The notes under the pieces: model-generated | Database searches by the model: none | The model's input: only the letters and a program-made list of their open reading frames with translations | What the model was told of the DNA's origin: nothing | Translations under genes and position numbers: made by a program | DNA from: Saccharina japonica | Taxonomy: Eukaryota; Sar; Phaeophyceae; Laminariales; Laminariaceae | Assembly (NCBI GenBank): GCA_008828725.1 | Contig: MEHQ01004270.1 | Coordinates: 124,001-188,000, forward strand | Reading direction: 5' to 3' | DNA length: 64,000 nucleotides | Part shown: positions 29,303-40,679 of the stretch, piece by piece | How positions within the stretch are numbered: position 1 is the first letter of the stretch | Layout of the letters: every line of letters starts with the position of its first letter

Positions 29303-32090
29303 CTGTACGTAGTCAACACGTAATATTTGGTGTGATCCATGTCTGCAAGTACGTTTTCGATATTGTTCAATGCTACTGCAGTTCGATATTACAATGTTCT
29401 CGACCGGTAAAACAAACACGACTATACGAAATCACAAGGCAACAGTCATGTCACACACCACACACGTTACACATCAGCATCGTACTGCCTGATTTTATGG
29501 AGTCATCCATCATCTCGCCGGGGGATCAAGCAGGCAGCTGGATGTTGATCAAAGCTGGTTTCATGCTATCCTGCTCGGGCACTGGTCAAATCAACGGACT
29601 CAGCAGACAGATGCATTGGTTGGTTGCTCTTATTTGTAGGCCCCACATGTATCTTGGAGCCATCTATCTGTGGATTTACAGGTTGGATATTGTCCATGGA
29701 TCGTTGAATATTCTCTCTGGTAAGAAACCAAACACCACACCTATCGCACGCAGCAGTCGTTTCACCTAGAACACGTCACACACCAGCATATATATATATA
29801 TATCCGTAGGACTGCCAACTGTGGATCCCTGCACAATCTCACCGTGGGATCAATATTAGCTGGGTGTTGATCAAAGCTGGCCTGTTCATTTTGTAGACAA
29901 ACGGGCGCTAAGTAGTTTAGTCAAACGAAATCATCAGATGCACTACACATTTGATCCCGCTCTAGATTTAGATTATTAGCATATGGGAAATATTTGAGCC
30001 GTGGTTTCTGGCGATTGTTTTTCTAGGTTTTACGCTGAAGCAAAATGTGGATGATAAATAAATACCATTTTTTACGTATAGTGGCTTGTGAATTTGGAAT
30101 CGATTCTAGATTTTTATACTGTAGTATCGGTTGCTGTAGTTTGCGTCGAACGAAGGAAAGCCACAACGCCCCCCGCGCCGCCGCGAGGATGGTCTATCTA
30201 TTAAAGTACGGCTGGACTGTGGCCGGCGATATCGAATCGCCACGGCTGCTGCTGTCGTTGCTGTTGCTGCTGCTACCCCTTCAGTGTGAGCGAAAGGCCA
30301 TATCGTACACGAGCGCCATAGTCCGTAAGCTCAGCTGACCGTAGGCATGATACTTCGGCACCGGTGACCAGCTCTGGTTGGATACAAACAAAACCACCAC
30401 CCGCACTGGTCGGTCTTCCTTGTAGATCCCAGGTGTCCTTGATCCTTCTCTGGATTAACCGTTTGGATATTGTTGGAGGATATTTGTATGTTTCGACCGG
30501 CAAAAACAACACCCTTCATCGCACGCAGAAGTGGTGCACGTCACACGCCGGAATAACACGGGGTTGTGCCGAGCCATCCATCACCTCGCAGAGGGATGAT
30601 TCAGCTGGATGTTGATCAAAGCTGGCCTCTTCTACTTGTGGGCGGGCGCCTGTTAAATCAAACGATGCCATCAGCGGCACCGGTCGGTCTTCCCTGTCGA
30701 CCTCAGGTATCATCGATGTGTCTCTAGAACAACCGTTTCGATATTGTTGGAGGACTTTTGCTTGTTTTGACGGGTAAAACCAGCACCTTTCATCGTACGC
30801 AGAAGTCAGCTCGCACTGAAATCGTCCCACGCCAGCATTGTACTGCGGACTGTGGGTGCATCCATCCTACGAGTATCGCCGGGGGGGGGTCACTCATCTC
30901 AGCTGGATGTTGATAGAATGCCTTGTGTTTCTCGTTTTGTACACGCGCGCTGGTAAAAACAAACGAAAGCATCAGGTGCACCAGTGTTGATCTTCCTTGT
31001 TGCACTCAGGTATCTTCGAGCCCTCTCTGAATTATCCGTTTGGATATTGTCGGAGGATCTTTCTATCCTTTGACTGGTAAAACAAACACCCTTCATCGCA
31101 CGCAGAGGTCATTTCACATAGAACAATCACACGCCAGCATTGTGCTGCTTACTGCGGATTCACCCGGGTATTGATCAAAGCGGGGTTATTGTTCGGTGTG
31201 TGAACGGGCGCTGGGTAAACCCGACGAAAGCACCAGATACACTGGTTGATCCTCTTTGTAGATCTCAGGTAACTTTGATCCGTCTCTGGATTAACCGTTT
31301 GGATATGATTGGATGATATGTGTATGTTTTGACGGGGTAACATAAAACCTTCATCGCACGCAGAAGTCATCTCGCACGGCACCCATCACATACCAGCGTT
31401 GCACTGCGTACTGTGGATGCATCCACCATCTCACAGGGGGGTCACCAAGCTGGATGTTGATCAAAGCTGGCTTATTTTACTCGTGAACAGGCGTTGGTTG
31501 CATTAAACGAACTCGTCAGTTGCACTCGTTAATCCCCCTTCCTTGTAGACCTCCGGTATTATTGACCCGTCCCTGGATTAACCGTGTGCATATAGTAGGC
31601 CGGTCGCCCCGGTAGACCAGTGGTCAGCTTCAAAGACTACAGGCATTGGTACCCAAGTTCCAATCCCAGCGTGGTGAGATTTCGACTTAAATAAAAGGAA
31701 CCAATTGCTGAGAGCGCCTTCGTGGCGTGGGTAGGCGGAATCCGACGCAAGTCGACGAGGGAAGAAAGTGCTGAAGTCTTCTCGCGATAAGAACTCAAGG
31801 CACGTACCGTGGTGGGGAGGGGGGAAGAGCCTACTTAGTGACCCCGGATCTGAGTTACGACTAGAGAGGGAAAGAGAAAAGAAGGGCGAAGATAATAAAT
31901 GGGATGGACAAAAACAAAACAACAGGTGGAAGGAGGAGGATACTTGTATGCTTTTACCTGTAAAACACACACACTTCATCACACGAGAAGGCTATTTTAC
32001 ACTGTACGCATCACACACAAGCATTGTAGTTCGTACTGTGGATCCATCCACCATCTCACCGGGGGGGCACTCACCTACTGTATTACAGGG
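29290..32090. repeat. Satellite array, unit about 260-300 bp
   Basis: About eight diverged units. Each contains ACCGTTTGGATATTGTTGGA, CTTCATCGCACGCAGAAGTC, ATCCATCACCTCGC and AGCTGGATGTTGATCAAAGC in that order. Clear unit starts are near 30458, 30737, 31038, 31297 and 31580. The array is interrupted by unrelated sequence at about 29930-30350 and by a SINE at 31598-31925. Short minus-strand frames recur in phase with the units (NIQTVNPE-like) but stop within each unit, so I do not call a gene. Confidence 0.75.
31598..31925 (+). mobile_element. SINE S, full copy with tRNA-like head
   Basis: The head reads CCGGTCGCCCCGGTAGACC, then a box A-like TAGACCAGTGGTC and box B-like AAGTTCCAATCCC (31655-31667). 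The body contains GGAAGAAAGTGCTGAAGTC, TCTCGCGATAAGA and GAGCCTACTTAGTGACCCC. It ends GAAGATAATAAATGGGATGG plus an A-rich tail. It splits one satellite unit, so it is younger than the array. Confidence 0.75.
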
Positions 32091-32137
32091 AGGGGCGAAA
32101 ACAAAAATACCACGCTATATAACCTGGAGGTAATAGA

Positions 32138-32364
32138 ATACCGTATATGACGACAGTGTATATCACACCCCCTGGGGTTAATTTCAAAGCCAATTTTTCT
32201 CCATAACCAGGGAGGCACAGACAAGGAAAAAGTCGGATTTCGGATCATCTCGTCGAGATCTTTCCATAGACGGCTCGCTCGGGGTTAGCGCCCGACCGGT
32301 CGTCGAGAAAATCAGCGTTGAAATTCGTCCGAGGGGGTGTGGTATACAGTGTCATATACGGTAT
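32138..32364. mobile_element. TIR element, 227 bp
   Basis: The ends ATACCGTATATGAC and GTCATATACGGTAT are inverse. Similarity continues inward over about 45 bases (CACACCCCCT). The interior is noncoding. Confidence 0.65.
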
Positions 32365-32704
32365 GTGTTGATGTGTGCGCAGCTGGAAGGGTGCTCACCG
32401 GCCGCGTTGGCTAGTGAGATGGTGTGTGTGATACTTCATGCTACTACGTATATGGGATATGACTGTCAAAAAACCGTGCGTCAGACTTCAGACTTCATAC
32501 ACATACATACACAGTCCCCGAAAGGTCGTCGTGAGGACGCCTCCTCATTAGTTCCCAGTGACTTTAGGAACTGGGTTATGTCAGGCAAATGAAACTTTTT
32601 CCTATCATCCCCCCACAACGAGCGTTGTCCCCTTCTTTGATTGCGTGTGTGAGCAGATCTTTGTTTTCAGGGGGGGGGGTTCAACGCTTTCGTTTTGGGC
32701 ATTA

Positions 32705-33000
32705 GCCAACAATAGGTATACCTGCGCACTTTAAGCCATTTATAGGTACACTGCGTAATGTACACCGCAAACGGCTTCCTGGCCCGCCTGATATTGGGAT
32801 TGCGCTGCATTGTACCTACAAATGGCTTAAAGTGTGTAGGTACACCTATTATTGGCTACCTATTTTACGTATCACCTATTTTGGCTTCAAGTGTACCTAT
32901 ATATGGCTCGAACGATCACTTTTTGGCAACTGAAATATAGACAGACGGCCACACCAGATGCCGTGGCTGTCAACCAGCCGACCGTACCTGTCAACCAGAT
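32705..33000 (+). mobile_element. Family C element, left copy of an inverted pair
   Basis: Starts AGCCAACAATAGGTATACC. The first 155 bases are themselves a palindrome (AGCCATTTATAGGTACAC against GTACCTACAAATGGCT). After them come TCGAACGATCACTTTTTGGC and TGTCAACCAGCCGACC. Confidence 0.65.
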
Positions 33001-33004
33001 GTTA

Positions 33005-35010
33005 TATTATTAGTCGTTTGGGCCACATGCCTATGCCTTTAATGGGTGTGATCGTGATGCAGAGAAACAGCAATGACGATTGTTTCCATGCCATTATGCT
33101 GAAAGTACAATACACATACTGTAGTGCAGTATATAGTAGGAGAAACTTTGGTACATACAAGGGGCTTCGCCGGCGGCCTGGACGGCCGCCGGTCGCAGTC
33201 TTGCGTGATACGGGAAATGTTATTTATAGCAACATTGTGGCTAAGGATGGGAGTCAGACGTAATGCCAAGAGTTACACACGTTAGCAGCAGCATTGTGTC
33301 GAAGGATAAAAATCAGACGTGCTGCCAAGAGTTGAAAGCGCTCTGCACACTGCCCACGGAGAGAGGCAACCGTACTACTCGTAACAAATGTGATCCTGCT
33401 GGTGCTGTACTCATACGTGTGTGCGCGTGTGTACCTTGGTCACAAACCTGACACGTGCGCATTGTATGCTGTACAGTTCTGCCTACTGTGTGGGCCTTCA
33501 CATCTTCGAAATAGGCGAACAACGGCGACAACAGAAGGAACAAAACGACAGCTGATACGAAGTGCGTGTACCCTTTTACCGGTCATCATACATATACAAC
33601 CCACCTACTTGTGGTAGGTACTATTGTAGTACTTAAGTATTTAATAGTACTGATACACACGTGTCTTCGATATACACCCGATGCACGTAATATACGCGCC
33701 TCTTCCGCCAAAGAACAAAAAACAAAAAACATTAAAAAAAACGACAAACAACGTGTTTCCCCATCCCCGTTTGTAAATGCCATATTTATATTTTGAAACC
33801 TCTACAGTATATTGAGCACGATGAGGCGAAACATATTTTTGAGGTGATTCTCTCGATAGCCTCGTATCCCCGATCGTCCTTCCTTCGCCGACACGTCTCC
33901 GATCCAGGCGTACGGAGACTCTCCGTCTTCTCTGTCTCAGAGAACCCCGTCGTCTCCTGGCGCGCTTTACGGGCACGACATTTGAGCTTGTTCGACGAGT
34001 CACCGACACGGGGACTAATTTCGTACCTAGGGTTCAAGTTGGCACCACTCTGGGCGTAAATGTAGGGACCGTTTAGAATTGCTATTTATGGTACAACAGT
34101 CCTTATATTTCCGTCGAGAACGCTGTCGGAGTCTTGCGAAATTGTTCATTTCAAGCTCTCGACCTCTCTTTGTTCGACCGTGCTCTCTCTACGTGCGCGT
34201 GACGGCGAGACGCGAAACCGCCAACCCCCCCCCCCCCCCCCCCTCGTCTGCACGCCTGCGCTCGCCAGAGCCGGCTTTGGCCATGGGCTCGCTTGTGTTC
34301 ACAATGCGGAGCCAGGCTAGCTCCTCTCTACGAAAAAATAACAGTGAGCGGCGTATCTGACGTACTCACAGACGTTTCGTACATCATCGCGACGAAACCT
34401 GGGCGGCGTGTTTGATCCGGGAGTACGAAACATGTCGTAGATCTCGATATTGCGTTCGCCCGCAGACGTCCCCACGAAGGCGGCGCCGGCAGGGCGGCCA
34501 ACCCCCCCCCCCCGAGGCACCGGAGGCCGGAGAGCACGCCCCCCGAAATATCACGATAAAATATTATTTCTGCGGCGAGGCGTTTGGGTCAAAACGCTGA
34601 GAGGGCAGAGAGGGCTCGTAGAGGGCGGAGATACCCGTCGTACATTTCGACGTTGAGGCCCCCCGCGAGAGCGTGCGGCGCCGAGCGAGCGTATCGTCGG
34701 CGCCGGCCGCTATGGTCGAGGCGGGGGCACGCTTCAACGAAGAAACCGCGCGGAGAGGCGGTCAGAAGCGGGAGATATCCGCAGACCTAAGGATGTGCAT
34801 ATGTGAAAAGCGAACTAACATAGATAGATTTATATACGTGTACAGAATAATACCATACGGTTAAGGGGGTCTGAGTTACACAGCCGTTGGCGCGGTCCGG
34901 AACAACATTCCATAGCAAACGTGGGGGAATATTGAAAAAAAAAAAACACAGCTGTGAGATCGAGGATTTTATCGAAACTCATATTTGCAAGCTGAGTGAA
35001 TATATATGAG
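33005..35010. other. Stretch between the family C pair; no supported gene
   Basis: It contains a GC-rich hairpin near 33170-33198 (GCCGGCGGCC/GGCCGCCGG) and C tracts at about 34226 and 34503. GC-rich short frames lie at 34100-34800. None of the frames shows a recognisable domain or long continuity. Confidence 0.4.
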
Positions 35011-35016
35011 GAAGAC

Positions 35017-35308
35017 AGGTGCGGTCGGCTGGTTGACAACCCCGGCATCTGGTGTGGCCGCGTCTTTCTATATTTCAGTTGCCCAAAAGTGATCGTTCGA
35101 GACATTTATAGGTACACTTGAAGCCAAAAATAGGTGCTACGTAAAATGAGTAGCCGAGAATAGGTGTACCTACGCACTTTGAGCCATTTGTAGGTACAAA
35201 ATGGAGCGCAGGCCCAATATCAGGCGGGCCAGGAGGCCGTTACCGGTGTACATTACGTAGTGTACCTATAAATGGCTCAAAGTGCGTAGGTATACCTACT
35301 TTTGGCTA
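35017..35308 (-). mobile_element. Family C element, right copy of an inverted pair
   Basis: It is the reverse-complement counterpart of 32705-33000 along its full length, about 2 kb away. It carries GCACTTTGAGCCATTTGTAG and GCCAAAAGTAGGTATACC. Confidence 0.65.
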
Positions 35309-35319
35309 GTGCCCTTTAT

Positions 35320-36300
35320 TTTTGTTTATTGTGCTTTTTGCCGTTGTGTCAGTGTTTTTTATATTGCACCCTGTTGTGCGCGTTCGACCTCATCTTCTTT
35401 AGATAGGTCGCGTTCTTTTTCGCAGGGTTAGTGTTTTTTGTGGGCGTCTTTTTTGGGTAGAGCGCGTTCTTTCTCGCAGGGTTAGTTTTTTTTTGTGGGC
35501 GTCTTCGCGCACGGTAGGGGGGAGGGGGTTATGCGCGAGTTGCGTGCGTTTTCCCTTACGAGTCGGCGGTGTTGTGATTGATGCAGGTTTTCTCTTTTTT
35601 GTTTGGCGCGTTTGCTCCATGCACTTGGGGGGGGGGGCGGGGACTCGTGTGCGCGTCGGGCTTTTCTCCTCCCAACGCCCGTGTCTTCACCGTGTTTTCC
35701 TGTTTTTTTTCCGCGTGGAGTCCCCCGTCTTCACCTGGGCACCGACTTCCAGTTGTGCTTCTGCCGTTGATTTGTTGTTTTTGGTATTGTTGGTACCGCT
35801 CTATGTTTGTTTTTCAGGCCCTTTTTTATGTACCTTGCTGGTGCTTTTTGCGCACGCACATCGTCTTCCAGCGCGTCTTCCCGGTGGCCTGCTTTTTGTC
35901 ATGGGCGGCATTTTTCGTTAATAACCAAAACACAACAGCAACAAACGGCCTCTGCTTTGCGTTTCGATGGGCTTCCTATCTCGGACGCGTGGTATGCTGC
36001 TGTCTACTGTTCGCCTTCTTTGTGTCTGCATCCTTTGGCGTGCATTCTACGGCATTGTTTTGTTATGTTTCCCCCCCGTTTTTTCCTGTCTTGCACCATT
36101 TCACACAGTGGCCATTCGGCTATTATTCGCCAAGGTTGAAAATATTTCGACCTTCCAGAACGTGTATACTTGAAACGGTAGTCCCCTGATTTATCTGTGT
36201 ACCCGGAAAGGTCGTAATCATTTCAACCTTCCGGAGGTCAGTGCCTTAGCCAAGGTCGGACCTAGTGTCATGACTACGGTTAGCGGGGTCTGAACCTTAC
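35320..36300 (+). other. T/G-rich stretch with long but doubtful frame
   Basis: A 203-codon plus-strand frame (35578-36189) is open mainly because the strand is T-rich. Its product is extremely Phe/Cys-rich without a domain. An ACGCGTTCTTTYTCGCAGGG unit is duplicated at 35408-35500. I treat it as noncoding. Confidence 0.4.
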
Positions 36301-36355
36301 CGTGGTTGGTACCCTGAAGATTGTCAACCTCATCGATGTTGTTTTTCATATACCC

Positions 36356-37475
36356 CAAGGGCGGGTGAAAAAAAGAGCCCGAGACCCTCACCCCCTCCCC
36401 CTCAACACACCCTGATTTCATTTTTGTTTTGCTCAAACCAAACACATATTTCTCAGCCTTTGGGCGTCAGTTGCTCCGCAAGACGTTGTCGAAACAATGC
36501 GCACGAGCCCTACGTGTGTCGTTTGTGTGTTTCGTGGATAACTTGGATGGTAAGCAGTGTTGAAAGTGGTGCTTGGCTGCAATAATAGTCGGAGGGAGGG
36601 CGAACAAACGAAGTGCTGAAAAGTCGGATGAGTTTGATGAGTCAAGATAGAGTGCAGATGGACTCGCCGCCCCAGTTGCTACAGCAGACTCAGCAGAGCA
36701 GCTACTGCTCCATCTTTCTACGACTGCTGTACGTGGCAGTGGCTGATACCACACAACCTAGTATCTGGGGTGCTTTCTCAACGTCGGTTGTGTCCCAAAA
36801 GGCTTGCACACAACGAACGTGCAACAGCACCTTACATTCCGAGCAACAGCAGTGGTTCCACCGACATCTTCTGGGTACTTGCAGCTCGAAGAGATACCAC
36901 ACTTCGCCACGGGCGCAACAACCCTTGTGCATGTCTCCTCCCCACAGAGGTAGGGGTGTGCGCGGTTCGTCGAAAAACGCGGCCAATCCCGCCGCGTTTT
37001 CGACGGTTTCAATTAATTAAGTCTCTTCGCGTTTTCCGAGCTACTGGCAGCTCTGCTGGTGAGGGTACTGAGCTCTAGTCACCTGACTCACTTGGGCTCA
37101 GTTGCGTTGTCTACAGTCTGCTATTAGGTTTTATGGTCAGGTTACATCAGGCAATGGATCAGGCGGTGTGTACGTTCGCCTACGCAGTGTACTGCAAGAC
37201 CCAAGAATGCTGTTTTGTTCGCTGCTTCTGTGCTTGGCTGTGACTCTTCCAGTTCAACGCAGTGGCTGACAAGTGCCCATTCTAAAACCAAGTAACTTGT
37301 GGCTGAGTCAAGCGTTGAGTCAGTCATTGGTTATATAGGATTAGTATAGGAACTGGAAAAGTCATTGGTTATATAGGATTTAGTATAGGAACTGAAAAAT
37401 ACCCCCCCCCCCCAATCGGCCCCAAATGCAAAAATGTGAGTGTGGGTCTCGGGTTACTTTTTTCACCCGCCCTTG
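36356..37475 (+). mobile_element. 1.12-kb TIR element with 7-bp target duplication
   Basis: The ends are inverted repeats of about 35 bp: CAAGGGCGGGTGAAAAAA, then the core CCCGAGACCC. They are flanked by TATACCC (36349-36355) and TATACCT (37476-37482). Both ends also match the two ends of the element at 41738-46388, including sequence inside the TIR (CATTTTTGCATTTGGGGCC on its right side). The interior has no reverse transcriptase or transposase that I recognise. It carries a 14-bp hairpin at 36973-37006 and a 37-bp tandem duplication at 37325-37400. Confidence 0.75.
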
Positions 37476-38169
37476 TATACCTGTAAGAAGAGTGGTGGCA
37501 TTGTTGGCGTTGTTGTAACCGCTACAAGGAATTTAAGCACGACGCCTCTTCGGCATTAACAGGAGATACTCGAGGTAATACTGCTTCATCGTGCATTATT
37601 TGTTTTCTCAACCCACGAAAAAATAGTTTGACAGACAGCCTTGACGCTTCACAAACTTCACTCATGACCGCCAACAGACATCTTTGCTCGCGAGTAGTCC
37701 GCCTTGTGCCACAGCCTCGCCGGAATTACGTCACTGGGACCGTCGTGCATCTGCCCTGCACGCGGCTGATATTGTGAACTCCTCGAGTCCGCTGATTTGG
37801 TGGGGATACCACACAACAACAACATTCCTGCCGCAGCCGATCTACACACACGCAACAACACGCCGGACCCGGTTTTGAGTTCAACCCTCAGGTTAGTGCA
37901 TCGTTGTGTTTGGCCCCGGCAATGTGTGCTCTAGCTACAGTAGTAGTGTACTCGAATTCAAGAAAAGGAAGAGGGGTATATCAGGGTCTGAGGTATACTG
38001 CCTTGTTCTCTCTTTTGGTTTTTCTCGTTTTCCCACGCTGTCCTTCTTCCGGTACCTCGTCTCTCCTTTTCGTTGTATTGCTTCATCCGTCCAGCAGTTT
38101 CTGTCCCTATTGAGCACGTGCGTACGCTCTCTTCGTCTTTTACACTCACTCTACAGCAGTAAAAGCAGT

Positions 38170-39130
38170 ATACGAGGGAGTATGTAAATCGTGTTTTTGT
38201 TGTACCGTTTGACAAGTAAAGACATTCAGTGCATACCAAAACACAAATAGTTGCAAAGAGCTAATAATAGAGCTAATAGCAGTGCGGTATATCATACCGG
38301 TACGTGCGTTTACGAGAAACGTCGTACCCAGGAGGTACGTAGCGTAGCATTAATACTGTAGTGGTCGCTCAACTGCGCCGGTTTGTTTGTTTTTGTATTT
38401 TTGTTTTCCATCCCGTTCATTATCTTCGCACTTCTGTCTTCCTCCCTCCCTAGTCGTAACTCAGATCCGGGGTCACAAAGTAGGCTCCTCTCCCTCCTCC
38501 CCCACTACGGTTCTTGCCTTGATTTTTATCGCGCAGAGGATTCAGCCTTCCCAACGCTCGTCGATCTTCATCGAATTTTGCGAACTCACGCTCTCGCGCT
38601 TTCCGCTAAGATATATATATTGTCGGGGAATGCCGGCTGCCTGGCGTATTCGAGTACGGCGAGGCCGCTCAAGGCACCGATTGGATTAACCAGTATGTAT
38701 GTGTGGTAGGGTGCGGAGTAGTCCCGGTTTGCTACTGCAAGCATTGCCGGTGTCGTTGGTATGCACATATATATATACACAGCCGCCGTTACTACTCGTA
38801 CTGCTGTTCTGTACGAACGAGTAGACTGCTGCGATGCCGTGCAATGAACACACTTTGCAGTACGGGTTCGAGTACAAAATAAGTGTGGTGCTGGTACTTT
38901 TGATTTTCACAAGTGTTGTACTCTGAAAGCCATTTACATTTACAATAAGTTGGAAGCCAGATGTTCACCCGCAAAAAATATTGTTGGGTACTGACCTGGT
39001 GTAGTCGTATACCAGAGGGTACAGAAGCAAATATTTTTATCGTTGAATTGTATGTACAAATAAACGTAAACAAAGTAGTACTCTTGGGTGAATACGACTA
39101 AAATCGGAAAATAATTTACTATTAATACGA
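38170..39130 (+). repeat. Duplicated block, copy 1 (carries a SINE)
   Basis: It matches 40680-41390 in order: ACAAATAGTTGC, ACCGGTACGTGCGTT, AACGTCGTA, GTCGCTCAA, TGCCGGCTGCCTGG, GATTAACCAG, GTACTGCTGTTCTGTA, ACTATTAATACG. A reverse SINE S lies at about 38385-38630. The TTAA site that is filled in copy 2 is empty here (about 38349-38352). Confidence 0.7.
38385..38630 (-). mobile_element. SINE S copy, reverse
   Basis: In reverse complement it shows CGCGATAAAAATCAAGGCAA, GTGGGGGAGGAGGGAGAGG, GACCCCGGATCTGAGTTACG and the ATAATGAACGGGATGG tail. The site without it is seen in the duplicated block near 40995. Confidence 0.7.
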
Positions 39131-39260
39131 CGCCGGTCGCCCCGGTGATCTAACAGGTAGCCACGAAGCCTGTTAGCAGCGTTGGAGGTCGGGGGTTCGA
39201 TTCTCCTCGTACTGTGGGTTCCAGGTTCTCGACTCAACCGCCGCATGGGTATTGTCCCGC
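39131..39260 (+). mobile_element. Second tRNA-headed SINE-like element
   Basis: It shares the head CCGGTCGCCCCGGT with SINE S but continues differently. Box A-like TGATCTAACAGG and a box B, GGGGTTCGATTCTCC (39191-39205), are visible. It does not fold into a complete tRNA. The 3' end is not defined. Confidence 0.5.
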
Positions 39261-39418
39261 GTAGGTCCCACCATTCGCAGAGGTCGTGGATATCCGTACA
39301 GTATCTTATTGTACGACTGTGGTCACCCATACTCCTGGGTTATTTGTTGTCGTCAGCAGTGACATTGTCCCGCGACAAGTAATCACTGCAGACGTGAATG
39401 GAAGGCCCGTGCCTTTCA

Positions 39419-40216
39419 GGCCGTTTCCTATGCGGTTCGATTTCGAGCTTCAGATTTGTATTTTTCGATCTCAAAAACGAAAGCACCGTCCTATGCAGTC
39501 CGATTATGCAAAATCTGACCGAATTTTTTTCGATTTGAGAATCCGATGACCCAAGTCGTCGGATTTTGGGCCAAAACCCGACGACTTGGGTCATCAGATT
39601 TTCAAATCGAAAAATGGCATGGGCTCTAAATTCAAGATGTTATCCAGGCAGCAAGCAAGCAGCAGCAGCAGCAAGATCGATGAGTTGGATGGTGACACAG
39701 CGACGTTGCTTCGCGCCCGACGCGCAGCCGACGATCGGTGGGCCTCTCCGTCGCCAAACTACAGTCGGCTGGCGTGGGCTCGGGCCTAGAGACGAAGGGA
39801 AGCGCACTCGGCCGCGCGCCTCTCCGTACTCGTAGATTTTACAGCAGCAGCAGCAGTACTACAGTACACAGTCAACGCTCGGATGCTTCGTTGTGTCAAA
39901 ATACAAAATAAATACCAAGACAGGTCGACTCGAGTGCACTCGGCGCGTCGCAGCCAGACCAGAGGCAGCCAGCGTGGCTCCGAACGCTTGGGTTCTACGC
40001 CCAGTACAGCGCACTCGGCGCGTCTCTTCGCGGCGCCAGACCACAACAACAGCAGTTGGTCTTGCCGTTTGCTCAAATATCTGCACGTACTCGTATGATA
40101 CAACAAATCCGTGTTTTCTCGCATAAGAAGACTGTTTCGATTTTCGAACTAGGTCGCTGAAAAATCGATCAGACCATAATCTGAAGCTCAAAAATCGAAC
40201 CGCATAGGAAACGGCC
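39419..40216. mobile_element. TIR element, 798 bp, TCA target duplication, central hairpin
   Basis: The ends GGCCGTTTCCTATGCGGTTC are perfectly inverted, with similarity running on to GAGCTTCAGATT. TCA flanks both sides (39416-39418, 40217-40219). At 39527-39606 a near-perfect 80-bp palindrome centres on CCCAAGTCGTCGG/CCGACGACTTGGG. A GC-rich interior repeats CGCACTCGGCGCG. The 3-bp duplication suggests a PIF/Harbinger-type miniature element. Confidence 0.7.
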
Positions 40217-40364
40217 TCACTCCTCTCTCTCTCCTCCCGATCATCGTTGATGGTCGTTTCGTGGGATCGTCCGTACGGATCCTATACCAAAACCTGGCGT
40301 GTACTACACGCTGCCCTCTAAGAAAGGGAAAGTGCCATAGATGTCGAGTCGAACCGGGGAACCT

Positions 40365-40625
40365 ACCCTCAGTATGGAGACTTTTATTCTCAAAATGACA
40401 CCAACTGTCGAGAGCGCACCTAATAGCGTGGGTAAGCACAATTCGACGAAAGTTGACGAGGGAAGAAATTGCTGAAATATTCTCGCGATAAAAAGCAAGG
40501 CAAGCACCGTAGTGGGGGAGGAGGGAGAGGAGCCTACTTTGGAACCCCGGATCTGAGTTACGACTAGGAAGGAGAGAGAAAGGAAGGGCGAAGATAATAA
40601 ATGGGATGGACGAAAATAAATAAAT
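40365..40625 (+). mobile_element. SINE S copy, head missing or diverged
   Basis: The body and tail are well preserved (GACGAGGGAAGAAATTGCTG, TTCTCGCGATAAAAAGCAAG, CCCCGGATCTGAGTTACGAC, GAAGATAATAAATGGGATGG). The region before about 40400 does not match the tRNA-like head. Confidence 0.7.
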
Positions 40626-40679
40626 TACAAAAGTAAAATATCATGAATCAGTTGTTGTACACTCTTAGTATGTACAGCA

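Noticed and set aside
29287-29769. A 160-codon frame in the satellite
   Set aside because: It runs through repeat units and is not conserved between them.
33170-33198. Transcription terminator-like GC hairpin
   Set aside because: The DNA is eukaryotic and no gene ends here; a short palindrome is expected by chance in GC-rich sequence.
35578-36189. A 203-codon Phe/Cys-rich frame
   Set aside because: Overlapping long frames exist in other phases of the same T-rich stretch; composition is not protein-like and no domain or membrane pattern is convincing.
36613-37020. A transposase gene in the 1.12-kb TIR element
   Set aside because: Frames of up to 135 codons occur on both strands but none carries a recognisable catalytic motif.
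39131-39215. A tRNA gene with box B GGTTCGATTC
   Set aside because: Acceptor strands do not pair and the head matches a SINE at 31598, so it is a tRNA-derived repeat.
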